Source: Atrina japonica (lineage: Eukaryota > Mollusca > Bivalvia > Pterioida > Pinnidae). From it: DNA of 64,000 nt. The stretch spans positions 99,501 to 163,500 of the forward strand of contig BROG01000964.1 of NCBI GenBank assembly GCA_030159075.1. Direction: 5' to 3'. How positions within the stretch are numbered: the stretch's first letter is position 1; every line of letters begins with the position of its first letter. The notes under the pieces are model-generated. The model saw only the letters and a program-made list of their open reading frames with translations. It searched no databases and was not told the DNA's origin. A program made the translations under genes and the position numbers. Below, piece by piece: positions 52,741 to 64,000 of this stretch.

Positions 52741-52900
52741 AAAGGTTCACTCAAGAGAACACGCGAAAGTGGCTGTTATAGACAGGTAGCATTTATTAAA
52801 AAAATATCCGTAATAAAAAATAACAAAGTTTATATTTGAATGACCTTTGTCGATAAGTGCCCTTTATGCAGAGGTAGCTTTTAATAAAAGTTTTGCTGTA
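52741..52900. mobile_element. Possible MITE remnant
   Basis: The reverse complement of its right end reads TACAGCAAAACTTTTATTAA, then AAGCTACCTCTGCATAAAGG. The left part has GGCTGTTATAGACAGGTAGC. This recalls the CAGYRAAACY-type ends of MITE family C but is not a proven pair of terminal repeats. Confidence 0.35.
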
Positions 52901-53444
52901 TAATGCATAACATCAGGACAGAAATATATCCCGACACCGACATAACATCATATTTTACCCAAGCTTGTATAGACAGCTAACGTTTTCTGTTCTCACTGCT
53001 TCTACAAATCTTTTGAAGCAATAACGTTGGCTTATTGAATGAGCATTGTCTCCCAGCAAGGGACATTTTGGGTTCAATTCCAAGTACAATTAATACCCGA
53101 GGTTCCTCCACACAGGTATTATATGAATAAAAAGTATTAATATACAATAAAAACAATACAATACAATTATCCATTTATTGCATCCCATGCATTTGTATTA
53201 TTGATTTAACATAATAAATGGATTAATAAGGATGAAAGAAAACCACAATAGGAAATAATGGACAGACATTTGATAGACCAAAACGTCACGAGGAGCTAGG
53301 CATAAGGGAAATAACTGGTACAGTAATTACAGTCATTGTGATAAGTAGTTTTTGTTGTCAAAAGGTAAGGGAAATAACTCCAACAACTGCAACTTTAATG
53401 AATATGAGAATCGGTTTTGTTTCAAGTTACATATTCTTATACAT

Positions 53445-54010
53445 ATAAAAAAATCGCAGATACCAAAGCATAAATCAATAGAATGTCCAGGACATAAATC
53501 CGGTAAAAATGGACAAACACGGACCTCTGGACACCATGAGGTGGAATCAGGTGCCATGGAGGAGTAAGCATCCTCTGTCGACCGGTCACACCCGCCGTGA
53601 GTCCACAGTCAAGTACAAATGAAATACGTGAGGAGTGAATACTCGTCACAATTGGTACAGACGTCTCAACAACCGCCAACGGAAAGGCAACTCAACATTT
53701 CACTTAAGTGAAACAAAGTAATCACAACCAATACTATTATACGGAATTTGCGGAACGTTGACATTATACGCGGTTTTCGATATCCCTGTGTCAATAATTT
53801 GTCAGTGAGTAGTTTACCTCTGTATCTGAAATCTTTATATGTTGTACAAGCCCTGACATATCGGATTATATGTGAAATATAAACTGCGGGTGACTGAGGG
53901 ATTTTACTACTTAAATACGGAAAATTTACAATGGGAAAGCCGCAATCGTCGCATTAGTTGCTAATTTCCCGTCTGTGTCTATATTAAGTAAAATATAAGT
54001 ATTTTACTTT
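53445..54010 (-). repeat. Dispersed repeat family B, copy 8, with about 300-bp extension
   Basis: The core spans 53445-53700. The extension to about 54010 (TTTGCGGAACGTTGACAT, GTCAGTGAGTAGTTTACC, ACAAGCCCTGACATATCGGA, TTCCCGTCTGTGTCTATA) is shared with 58500-58850. Confidence 0.8.
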
Positions 54011-54019
54011 GTCTCAAAA

Positions 54020-55770
54020 CAGGAATTCGCGATTAAATCAAAGGTGATTATTATTCTTTTAAAAATATCAACATTATTTCAAATTAATGGGTATAATCAA
54101 AATCACTGATATAATCATATTAGAATGATCAATTGTCACACATTAATGAAAATTTCCGTTTTCTTTCACATAACTTAATGTTTTGTTCAAACTGTCTAAA
54201 TGCACAGTAACAGTGAATTTTGTGAGAATTTGATTTAAATCTGATATCCCGGTTTACGCAGTACATGATAAACATTCTTGTCCTGTTTATTAAATTACAG
54301 CTGGTTTATAACACATTTAAGCGTCTCGGACCAGAGCTAGACACCAGCAAGGAGATCCGACATTGGAGATTATTCCCGGTGTAAGTCGAATATATACAGA
54401 TAACTCCTGGACAGTCCACGTGGTACTGTTTGCTTTGATTGAAGTAAAATTAATGTTTACCACTGCATCAGCTTTAATAGGTCGAAGATACAAGATATAT
54501 TTCTTTATTATTATACAATCCGATTAATAGCGACTGTACAACTTTTTCAAAGAAGGAAAAGGATTAAACAGCGAAAATCGAAAGTTATAAAATTAAGCGT
54601 AACACAGCTGTTATAACAAATTCATAAAATATCAATACACACTTCCACTGCTGGATGTATAAAGTATTAGATATACAGCAATTCCCCCCACCATATTTGT
54701 ATTGAATAAATACAACCAAACTGAATATTTGCATCGTATCTAACTGTGATTCATTAAAATATATATCAGTCTATACAAGAAAGTTATTTTTATAAAATGA
54801 AAGTGATTTTTGTACCATCGGGAACAGGAAACGACTTGCTGAGTAGTTATGTAAAATTAGCGATGTGTCACACGCACCCAGTTTGATCAGCGTAACATCT
54901 TTTGGCGTAAACTAACTATCTACATCACCAAGTCTATCCATTCTTAAAATATAAAATATAAATTGAATTACCAGTGCTTGAAAAAAATGTTTTTCCAATT
55001 AATACAGTTGAGTAATATGTTGTAATTACTTTATTTGTGATTTTGTCTTTCTTAAAATATTTTTATTCACTTAAAAGCGTATTATATGTGTTTCTTTTTT
55101 CAGGATTTCTCCCCTATTTACTACTTTGATTGATATGCAATGACAAACTAGAGATATACACAGGCATATAAAAATATAAATAAAATGTATAGGGATATAA
55201 GATTTATATTGTACATCGAGGAAAGGTAGTAAAAGTAGAAAAAATCAAAATATACATTTTAGTTAAAACAGCTGATAATGTCAAATATTGCATTGTTTTG
55301 CAATTTAAAAGGAATGAATATGATCTGTCATGATTTGAATTTGAATACACATGTATTTTGAAAAATATTGCTTAAGAAACCCAGTTTTGGCACTTTTTCA
55401 ATTGCAGTTGATTAACTCAATCTTATTGTTTGTATATGCATACCACACTGTTCCTAGCCTTATTTTTTACAAACTATAAAGGAATATAAGATTATTTATG
55501 CCTGTGTATTACTTTTATTTGTTATTGTATATGCAGTAAAATTAGAAAATATCAAAATAATATTTTAATACAGCTAATGCCCCTTTAACCCACAACTGTG
55601 GTTAAAAAGCTTGTGATTTGTTTGATTTAGTTTTCTATTTAAGAGATGTTTGCAAAGGTAAAATATAATCATTAGATCAATATGATTGACGTAGGTGCAA
55701 ATGTATTAAAAGAGGCTTGTGAGGTCATCAAAATACATGAATTGGACGTCAAAACAATGAAACTAACAAA
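54020..55770. other. Intergenic sequence, nothing recognised
   Basis: AT-rich, with no supportable exon or repeat family. Confidence 0.4.
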
Positions 55771-55779
55771 TAAAACTTC

Positions 55780-55813
55780 ATTATATTATTATTATTATTA
55801 TAATTATTATTAT

Positions 55814-55850
<37 letters not shown>

Positions 55851-55892
55851 TATTATTTTTATTATTATTATCATTATTATTATTATCATTAT
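55780..55892. repeat. ATT arrays and poly-T
   Basis: (ATT)n surrounds a run of about 32 T residues (55817-55848). Confidence 0.92.
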
Positions 55893-56631
55893 ATTTATTA
55901 TGACGTATAATCGATTGCTTAAAGCGACGAAGACAATTAATCGACTAATTAATATTCTATAATACTTAAATTCGAGATAATTCTTCCTTGGTTTTATATA
56001 AAACTCGCGTGTCCTGGAAAGTATACATCTTTTTAATCTAAGCACGTCTATACTAAACAGTGCAACAGCGACAGTACACAGACATTAGTTCAATTAATAA
56101 CATATAATAAACAATGCTCTATGTAGTACAGAGAGTTAATTTAAATCGCAGTATAGCAATGTATAAAGCACAGAGAACCATTAAATGACGAAACATACAG
56201 ACGTTAGATGCACGTGATATATGTTATACATTTTTATTATCTCAAAACAAATGATAAATTCTTACTAGTCGCGTGACGGTGATAAACTGTATGCAAATAT
56301 AAGTATTTATTATGATTGAAGGTATGGCGTTTATGACCAAGGATCTCTGCCAATGTTATTTTCGACAACCAAGGTGTCAACGCAAAAAAGATCTGTGCGT
56401 TTTATATAAATAATGCACTAAAAGATATATCTTTATCATAATAATAAAAATGACTGTTGTCGTATAGTAAAGTTCAAATATCAAATGAAAGGTCAGTCCC
56501 GAAAAATTAGTATATTAACTATTACCGGATCTTTATATTACAATATATTTCACATAGGCAATGGTACTTCTTCATTTTACATTAATATAATTATATATCA
56601 GATAATTAGTTTGAAATTCACTTAAATGTCT

Positions 56632-56865
56632 ACGCATTAAGAAGTGGAACATTATAATTTTCTCTTTCAATTTCATATATATTTTATTTGCATTTTATCA
56701 CATAATATCCTACTTACTAAAAATACATTAAAATTGTAGAATAAAATATCCTACTTACGCATTAAGAATGGAACATTTATAATTTTCTCTTTTAATTTCA
56801 TATATATTTTATTTGCAATTTATCACATAATATCCTACTTACTAAAAATAAATTAAAATTTGTTC
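56632..56865. repeat. 125-bp direct tandem duplication
   Basis: ACGCATTAAGAA recurs at 56632 and 56757, and the following about 108 bases (through TATCCTACTTACTAAAAATA) are nearly identical. Only two copies are present. Confidence 0.85.
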
Positions 56866-57175
56866 CCAGTTTCGTTGCACAGGAGTGAAAATGTTTATCT
56901 GTTTATAGACGTAATATTAGTAAAATATTGAATTAAACTATAGCAATCTATCAGATGCGCATGTGAATGAAGCGAGTGGGGGATAAACCAATGCAAAATT
57001 CATTTGCTTTAGAATATACCAAACAAAAAAAGGAAAAAATGCGGGGGAAATTCATTGGACAACATGTGATTTTCCGAAAGCAGACGACAACCGTATTTCC
57101 GGTTTTGACAGTTATGGAAACCATGTAGTGAATGTGAATAATGTAGAAATTTCGTTGTTATATCCTTGATAAACA

Positions 57176-57272
57176 CAGAAAATTTGTATATAAAGACTCC
57201 CTTAGGGACACAACAAAACCAGTCATTGACCAGGTGGTCTTTCTACACAGGTAGTCGCTGCAGGTTTTACTG
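57176..57272 (+). mobile_element. MITE-like repeat, family C, second copy
   Basis: CAGAAAATTTGTATATAAAG on the left and, reverse-complemented on the right, CAGTAAAACCTGCAGCGACT then a GAAAGACCACCTGG block. The ends are imperfect inverted repeats, about 97 bp overall. It matches 11113-11200 across TATATAAAGACYCCCTTAGG. Confidence 0.55.
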
Positions 57273-58249
57273 TAGTGGACATTTACTAAATCTTGGTGAG
57301 TAACATTTGTATTTCGATGCACGAGTCAAAAGAAAAATATAAATATAAGCAAACATGTATTATTCTGTCCCATAATTGTGCTTCATAACAATTCGCAAAT
57401 ATTCTATTCATTACAAATTTGTTTATCATAAAATAAAAGCAGAGGACCCAAAATTTGAAAAATGTATTGATTTGCCGAGTAAAACTCACGCAGATGACAT
57501 TGATTTTGCATGGAAAATTATTTTTCATATTTTGAAAAATAATTAAAATTAAGAAATTAATTTGAATGATAAATCCATATATTTGACTACAAAAACGTAA
57601 TTAATAATTTGGATTGGTTTTGCACTTTATTGAGTACAATAAATTATGCATAGATTATTCTTAAATAGCCTGCGGACTTTGCTATCCGCTGGCTATTCTT
57701 GCAACATGGCAATGTAATAGATCGGCCAATAAAATGATGTGACGTCCGAATACATCTTACTGTAATGTCATTATAAACTGATATCAGCGACATCCGTTGA
57801 TTACTAAATTACTAGGATAGCTAACATATATTTGTTTTAAGTGGTGAAGTAAACAATTTGCCCCTTTTATTGTAATAGAATGATTTATATAATCAAATAT
57901 TTTCAATAGGTAACCATCTGCATACATTGACCTTGAAAATACAATGATTTATTAGGATCGATTCACTCCCGATGCGCTCTCTATTTATTATTATGCTTTT
58001 TAAGTTTTTTTTTCTAAACTCTGTTAATTATAAAACGTGAGTTAAATTTATATATCAAATATTTATGATGACAGTTACATTCATATATCATATATTTATA
58101 TATCATACCAAGCGATCACGCCGGTTTTTCACAATCCTAAAATATGTCATGCAAACAGCGCGATTATCTGTTGGTGTATCTCGTACCCTGCAATTGTACC
58201 AGTACCAGTTGTAAAAATAGCGACCACACGTGCAACACTGACTAATAAT

Positions 58250-58850
58250 ATATAGAAATACAAAAAAATCAGAAACCAAAGTATAAACCTGTAGGATATC
58301 CAGGATATAGATACATATCTGGTAAAAATGGACAAACACGGATCTCTAGAAACCATGTGGTTGGATCAGGTGCCATGGAGGAGTAAGCATCCCCTGTCGA
58401 CCGGTCACACTCGCCGTGAGTCCACAGTCAAGTCCAAATGAAATACGTGAGGAACGAATCCTCGTCATAACTGGTACAGACGACTCAACAACCGCCAACG
58501 AAACGGCAATTCAACATTTCATCTAGTGAAACAGAGTAATCGCAAACATAACTATTAACCCGACCATAAAATTTGCGGAACGTTGACATCAAACGCGGTT
58601 TTTGATATACCTGTATCAAAAAAATTTTCAGTGAGTAGTTTACATCCGTATATGAACTATTCATATGTTGAACAAGCCCTGGCATATCGGATTATTTGTG
58701 AAATATAAACTCCATATTCGGTTGACTGTGGGATATTACTACTTTAATGTCGAAAATTAACTATGGAAAGCTGAAATCGCCGCATTTGTCGTACAGATTA
58801 GTTGCCAACTTCCCGTCTGTGTCTATAGTAAGTAAAATGTCTAAGTATGA
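58250..58850 (-). repeat. Dispersed repeat family B, copy 9, with extension
   Basis: Co-linear with 53445-54010 over about 580 bases, with small indels such as the added CATATTCGG and GTCGTACAGATTA. The core includes GGTGCCATGGAGGAGTAAGC and CCGGTCACACTCGCCGTGAG. Confidence 0.8.
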
Positions 58851-58859
58851 AGCATGTAT

Positions 58860-59540
58860 GCTTGATTCCATTGTATGTTTAATTTCTAGCTCGCTGGGAT
58901 TATGTATGAAAATCGTCATAATTAATTGACAAAACTTCGTCGATATATCTAACTGCCAAATCATAGAACACCGCTAGCTTTTTTCTAGAAAATGCTAGAT
59001 ACAGAGTTATCTAATTATTGTCAGAAATCGAACATATTCATAAGTTTCAACCACATTTGACTGATTTTTCATTTTGCAATACTTTGCGACAGTTATTTTA
59101 TAACCTGTAAGAAATATACAAATTTTATCCAAGGCCAACCAAATTATACACACAATGTCTGATGTAAAATGACTGCAATAGATGAGAAAACGACTCTGAT
59201 GTTAAAGGCTTTTCAATGAAACGTATAATGTGTCAAGTGCTAGAGGACTAAATATCGGATATAGACTTTGATACACCTTCTGATAACAAATAGATCGTGG
59301 TGACATGTGTAGACGGATCAAATTAAACATGTTTTTCGAACTGTCAATACCACCTCACCTAAAATAGCTTTTTATTTGTAGTTGTTGTTGTTGTTTTCAG
59401 GATTTTGTTATTTACGCATTAATATCTTCACTTAATGATTGATAACCATGCATCGCTTGACGTGGTCAGGTGGAAGAACGTTCGACTCCTGTATCGGGTC
59501 ATACTAAAGCCTTTACAGATTGTAGCGCTCAACATACGAA
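58860..59540. other. Intergenic sequence before the minisatellite
   Basis: 59455-59515 (GTGGTCAGGTGGAAGAACGT, then TCGACTCC) loosely resembles a tRNA/SINE head but lacks a clear box B. Nothing else was recognised. Confidence 0.35.
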
Positions 59541-59548
59541 GTGAAAGT

Positions 59549-60925
59549 CACAGGGACTTAAACATAATGTCCTCGTATTATGGTCATCACAGAGACTTAT
59601 ACCTAATGTCCCCGTATTATGGTCATCACAGGGACTTAAAACTAATGTCCCCGTATTATGGTCACCACAGGGACTTAAACCTAATGTCCCCGTATTATGG
59701 TCATCACATGGACTTAAACCTAGTGTCCCCGTATTATGGTCATCACAGAGACTTAAACCTAATGTCCCCGTATTATGGTCATCACAGAGACTTAAAACTA
59801 ATGTCCCCGTATTATGGTCATCACAGAGACTTAAACCTAATGTCCCCGAATTATGTTCATCACAGGGACTTAAACCTAATGTCCCCGTATTATGGTCATC
59901 ACAGAGACTTAACCTAATGTCCCCGTATTATGGTCATCACAGGGACTTAAACGTAATGTCCCCGTATTATGGTCATCACAGAGACTTAAACCTAATGTCC
60001 CCGTATTATGGTCATCACAGAGACTTAAACGTAATGTCCCCGTATTATGGTCATCACAGGGACTTAAACCTAATGTCCCCGTATTACGGTCATCACAGAG
60101 ACTTAAACCTAATGTCCCCGTAGACTTAAACCTAATGTCCCCGTATTATGGTCATCACAGAGACTTAAACCTAATGTCCCCGTATTATGGTCATCACAGA
60201 GACTTAAACCTAATGTCCCCGTATTATGGTCATCACAGGGACTTAAACCTAATGTCCCCGTATTATGGTCATCACAGAGACTTAAACGTAATGTCCCCGT
60301 ATTATGGTCATCACAGGGACTTAAACCTAATGTCCCCGTATTACGGTCATCACAGAGACTTAAACCTAATGTCCCCGTAGACTTAAACCTAATGTCCCCG
60401 TATTATGGTCATCACAGAGACTTAAACCTAATGTTCCCGTATTACGGTCATCACAGAGACTTAAACCTAATGTCCCCGTATTATGGTCATCACAGAGACT
60501 TAAACCTAATGTTCCCGTATTACGGTCATCACAGAGACTTAAACCTAATGTCCCCGTATTATGGTCATCACAGAGACTTAAACCTAATGTTCCCGTATTA
60601 TGGTCATCACAGAGACTTAAACCTAATGTCCCCGTAGACTTAAACCTAATGTCCCCGTATTATGGTCATCACAGAGACTTAAACCTAATGTTCCCGTATT
60701 ACGGTCATCACAGAGACTTAAACCTAATGTCCCCGTATTATGGTCATCACAGAGACTTAAACCTAATGTTCCCGTATTACGGTCATCACAGAGACTTAAA
60801 CCTAATGTCCCCGTATTATGGTCATCACAGAGACTTAAACCTAATGTCCCCGTATTATGGTCATCACAGAGACTTAAACCTAATGTTCCCGTATTATGGT
60901 CATCACAGAGACTTAAACCTAATGT
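59549..60925 (+). repeat. 39-bp minisatellite with higher-order structure
   Basis: The unit is ATGTCCCCGTATTATGGTCA followed by TCACAGAGACTTAAACCTA, 39 bases. There are 33 full units (one is 38 bases, near 59910) and three truncated 23-base units (ending near 60134, 60391 and 60648). In-frame it would read MSPYYGHHRDLNL, but the 38-base unit shifts the frame and each truncated unit creates a TAG. Variants are CCC/TCC at the second position, TAT/TAC and CCTA/CGTA. Confidence 0.95.
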
Positions 60926-61104
60926 GTGTCATCTTTATATCCGCGAACAATTTATAATAGGTATAAAACAATGATTTACGAAATAAACGAATTCATAGCT
61001 TATTATTTGTTTTCGGTAGCATTGCTTTTTGTTTCAAGTATATAGTTTGCAGTTTACTTGAACAATTGAAAACCAATGTTGCACTATAAGAGTTATATAT
61101 AATG

Positions 61105-61192
<88 letters not shown>

Positions 61193-61228
61193 GTGTGTGT
61201 GTTTATGTATGTGTGTGTGTGTGTGTGA
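61105..61228. repeat. TA and TG microsatellites
   Basis: (TA)n passes into (TG)n shortly after the minisatellite. Confidence 0.95.
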
Positions 61229-61229
61229 G

Positions 61230-64000
61230 TTCAATGGTGGAGCATTGAGTCACATTTCCGTATATGTTATTCATTACGTAACATTTTGTACACTACTAGT
61301 TTAAGTATTATAGTGCAATAAATTTATTTCACAAATAAAGTAGTATAAATACAGTATTTTAAAAACACGGCCGTATAGAGACATGTCCATCGAAGTCTAA
61401 AGTCTAGTTAACATCAAACGCATTACTTTAACATATCAGAGTCATGACACACAAACACAAGTGCAAAGAATGAAAATGCACAGAAAATATGGCCTGTAAA
61501 AGTAATTTATGTTTATAATATTTAATCCAAATTAACAGTTACCTTGATATCAGTAGTATGTCCGTGTTTCTAGATGCATTCAAGTCAATAGAGACATAAA
61601 AGTCGGGGTATGACCTTGATTCATAGTCATAACACCCCGCATTCACATAGGGATTTTTTGGTCAGAGAATAAGACTGCAAAAATAGACGGGCATATATAA
61701 CGTATATTTATATATTTTACTAGAACGGTCTATATGCGTGTATGATAGCAATGACTTGATTTTCTGATTGATTTAATTATATTATTGAATGTTACGTTGA
61801 GGATGTGTGACTTGAGTTTCCTTTACTTCCGGGTTGAAAAAAAAAAGAAAACAGTAAAATTCTTAATAATATTCCCGTCGGTGTAGACGAACAAATTGGA
61901 CGAATACTGTTATTGGAGTTCTTAGATACATCGATATTGCAATGTTTGATATTCAGTAGAGATCGACTACCAATACCGTCAAAATGCACCCTTGTACGGT
62001 ACATATTTTGACACGCCCCCTCTCATCTAGACAATCTATACAATTTGATACAAACTTGACATACATTTCTATTTAAAATGTCTGTATGCATTAAGCAAAT
62101 ATATATTAATGAAATTTCGTAATACATGCATTTGTATTGTACACGTGTTACTGACAAGACATTGCATATATATTGATAATAAATAAGTGGTCAGATACTT
62201 TTGTCAGTGTCGGAAGATTTATGATATACAGTCGCAGATTTTGTCACTCTTTACAATGTCTTTATCTGAGATCGTTACTTTAGTTTATGTTCGTATTAGT
62301 CACAAAGTGTACAATAACGTCCATAAACATGCTCCGAAATTTGAATAAGCAAACCAGTCACACGATAGCAGTACAAGTGACACACTGAAAATGTTTTGTC
62401 CATTAAAACAGTCTGGGGTTCTCAGTCGATATCTGTGATAAACAGACATAATGTTCATATAGAAATGAAAAACGCGCAAATATACAACACCCAGTTCGTC
62501 AGCTTAAAAGGATGAACGAATACAATGAGTGTAAATTGTAACGGATTTTCCGATAGAGTTTCAATATTGAATAAGAAAGGCGTGACTAGTCATACTTATA
62601 CCCTTAACTTTGTGGGTTGGTAAGATTGGGGAGATTATAGGTACATGTTTATAACGAAATCAAATATCAATGTATGACTCCAATGAATGTTCAAAGGGAT
62701 AGATCGAAATGAATGTATCCCCTCTGTAAAAATCTGCATGTAATCGGTTTTCTGCAATTATGTAAATATCACATGAATTGCTGAAATCATAATCAAGCGA
62801 CACGATAGACAAAATGTGTATCACAATTCTTTAACTATGACGGTAACACGGATTTACATCACGCAGTGATACAATACGCTCAAAGTAATCCGACTTCATT
62901 GCATCCTAACCCTAATGTAGATATGGGACAATTTGCAATAAACGGTACGTATACCATGTATAGGAAATCATAATCTGTCATTTTGATCCCATGATTAAAC
63001 AACACATTTCAATGAAATGGATAAATCGACGTATTGCAGTAGAAAATTTTAACAAAGCTTGTAAATAATGCCTACGCTGCACATTCCCGCCATCCACGTA
63101 AAAATAAAAATGTTTACTCGCCCATTATTCAAATTCGTTTTCTTCTCACAAATTATGGCATTTTATCATTTTTTTCAACCCGGGATTTAAAAAAAAAAAA
63201 CATTTAATTTTTATTAAGAGTCGAATATTTGTTTCTTTTTATAGAAACTTGTATACCTTTAAATATACCATACATCGCACATCAATTACATCAGCACACC
63301 GAAGTTTCACATTTAACTCTCCACCCACAGACGATACATGTGGACCTGTCCATCCCATATAAAAGTTAAGTCTTAAGTGTTTGAAGATTTAGAATCAAAA
63401 TGTTCATACTAAATTTACATGCAATATGAATTTGTTTACCCCCGAATTATGACAGTCGACCATACTATTTATTTATTTGGGTGAATCTAAGTGTGACTGC
63501 AGGGGATGATGAGTTGTTGGGACCATTTCCAAATCTAATCGTCGTGTTCTAATGGACTTGAGTTTCGATTATTAATAGGTACTTCTTCATTTTCAGTTTC
63601 TAACAGTCATACACCCATAGTGCATGTATCCACTTATGAGGTATTAATTGCGATCCAACAACTAATCATGGTTAGTTCCAACAATGTGTAATATTGTAAT
63701 GCAGTAAGGTATCTAGGTGAATTTATTGACAGGGAATTGTTTTCAGATTTGGCTTCTGGTTTTACTTGGGGTGGAAACTGGTTTGCGTTTTTAAAATGAC
63801 CGACATATTAAAATTGCTGTGTACTCCTGCTTTAACCGGAGTTAGTGTATATTTCGTTAACTATTAAATCATTATCTTATCTTTATTAAAGTATATTTTC
63901 CTAAAATGAATCATGTCTCTGAACTTTGAACTGCATGTAAGCCATTGAAACCACCTTCGGAGGTAGTCTGGTCGGTTTCACTAGCTAGTTTGAAAATGTA
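61230..64000. other. Terminal intergenic stretch
   Basis: AT-rich sequence. The only recognisable piece is family F at 63495-63590 (TAATCGTCGTGTTCTAATGG, GAGTTTCGATTATTAATAGG). No exon was recognised. Confidence 0.4.

Noticed and set aside
53030..53095. tRNA-like head (GGCTTATTGAATGAGC and GGGTTCAATTCC)
   Set aside because: Box-like motifs are present, but no SINE body or target duplication could be aligned, so it was left out as a feature.
59549..60925. CRISPR array
   Set aside because: The units are contiguous with no unique spacers, and the genome is eukaryotic.
59435..60957. Long open frames reading a 13-residue YYGHHRDLN repeat protein
   Set aside because: The frame is broken by a 38-base unit and by three truncated units with TAG, there are no flanking splice signals I trust, and the DNA repeat explains the frame.

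Overview
This looks like nuclear DNA of an animal, most likely a mollusc and probably a bivalve. It is AT-rich, intron-rich and gene-poor, full of long microsatellites, and carries tRNA-derived SINEs plus a dispersed repeat whose core resembles repeats I recall from bivalve sequences. That placement is inference from memory. There is no bacterial, viral or organellar gene organisation.

Bases 1-12700 hold the 3' part of a plus-strand gene for a type I membrane protein (Gene 1, 11 coding exons found, about 798 residues). In order it has CUB, fibronectin-III, CUB, a Ser/Thr-rich stalk, an unassigned membrane-proximal region, a cysteine-rich module, one transmembrane helix and a basic cytoplasmic tail with a YDIM motif. 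Intron phases agree across the whole chain. The signal-peptide exon was not found. An isolated collagen Gly-X-Y exon with its own splice sites lies antisense in one intron (4877-4975). A degenerate minisatellite follows the stop codon.

Bases 16276-23005 hold a complete-looking plus-strand gene (Gene 2) with a TATA box, a signal peptide, an R-Q-K-R cleavage site, two 21-nt micro-exons each encoding seven residues, a GC-AG intron and a charged helical protein of about 275 residues. Its family is not recognised.

Around 33056-33547, on the minus strand, is a small intronless coding exon for a PRR15/PRR15L-like protein, with a spliced 5' leader.

The rest (23-33 kb and 34-64 kb) is intergenic or intronic sequence with no supportable gene. 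It contains SINEs, at least nine copies of one dispersed repeat, smaller MITE-like pieces, a 61-bp-arm inverted repeat around TA arrays (34775-35075), a snap-back hairpin (48249-48318), a degenerate AT-rich satellite hosting two insertions (51500-52700), and a 1.4-kb minisatellite of 39-bp units with higher-order structure (59549-60925).

The three genes show no sign of acting together. The two plus-strand genes encode a surface receptor-like protein and a secreted protein; the third is predicted intracellular.
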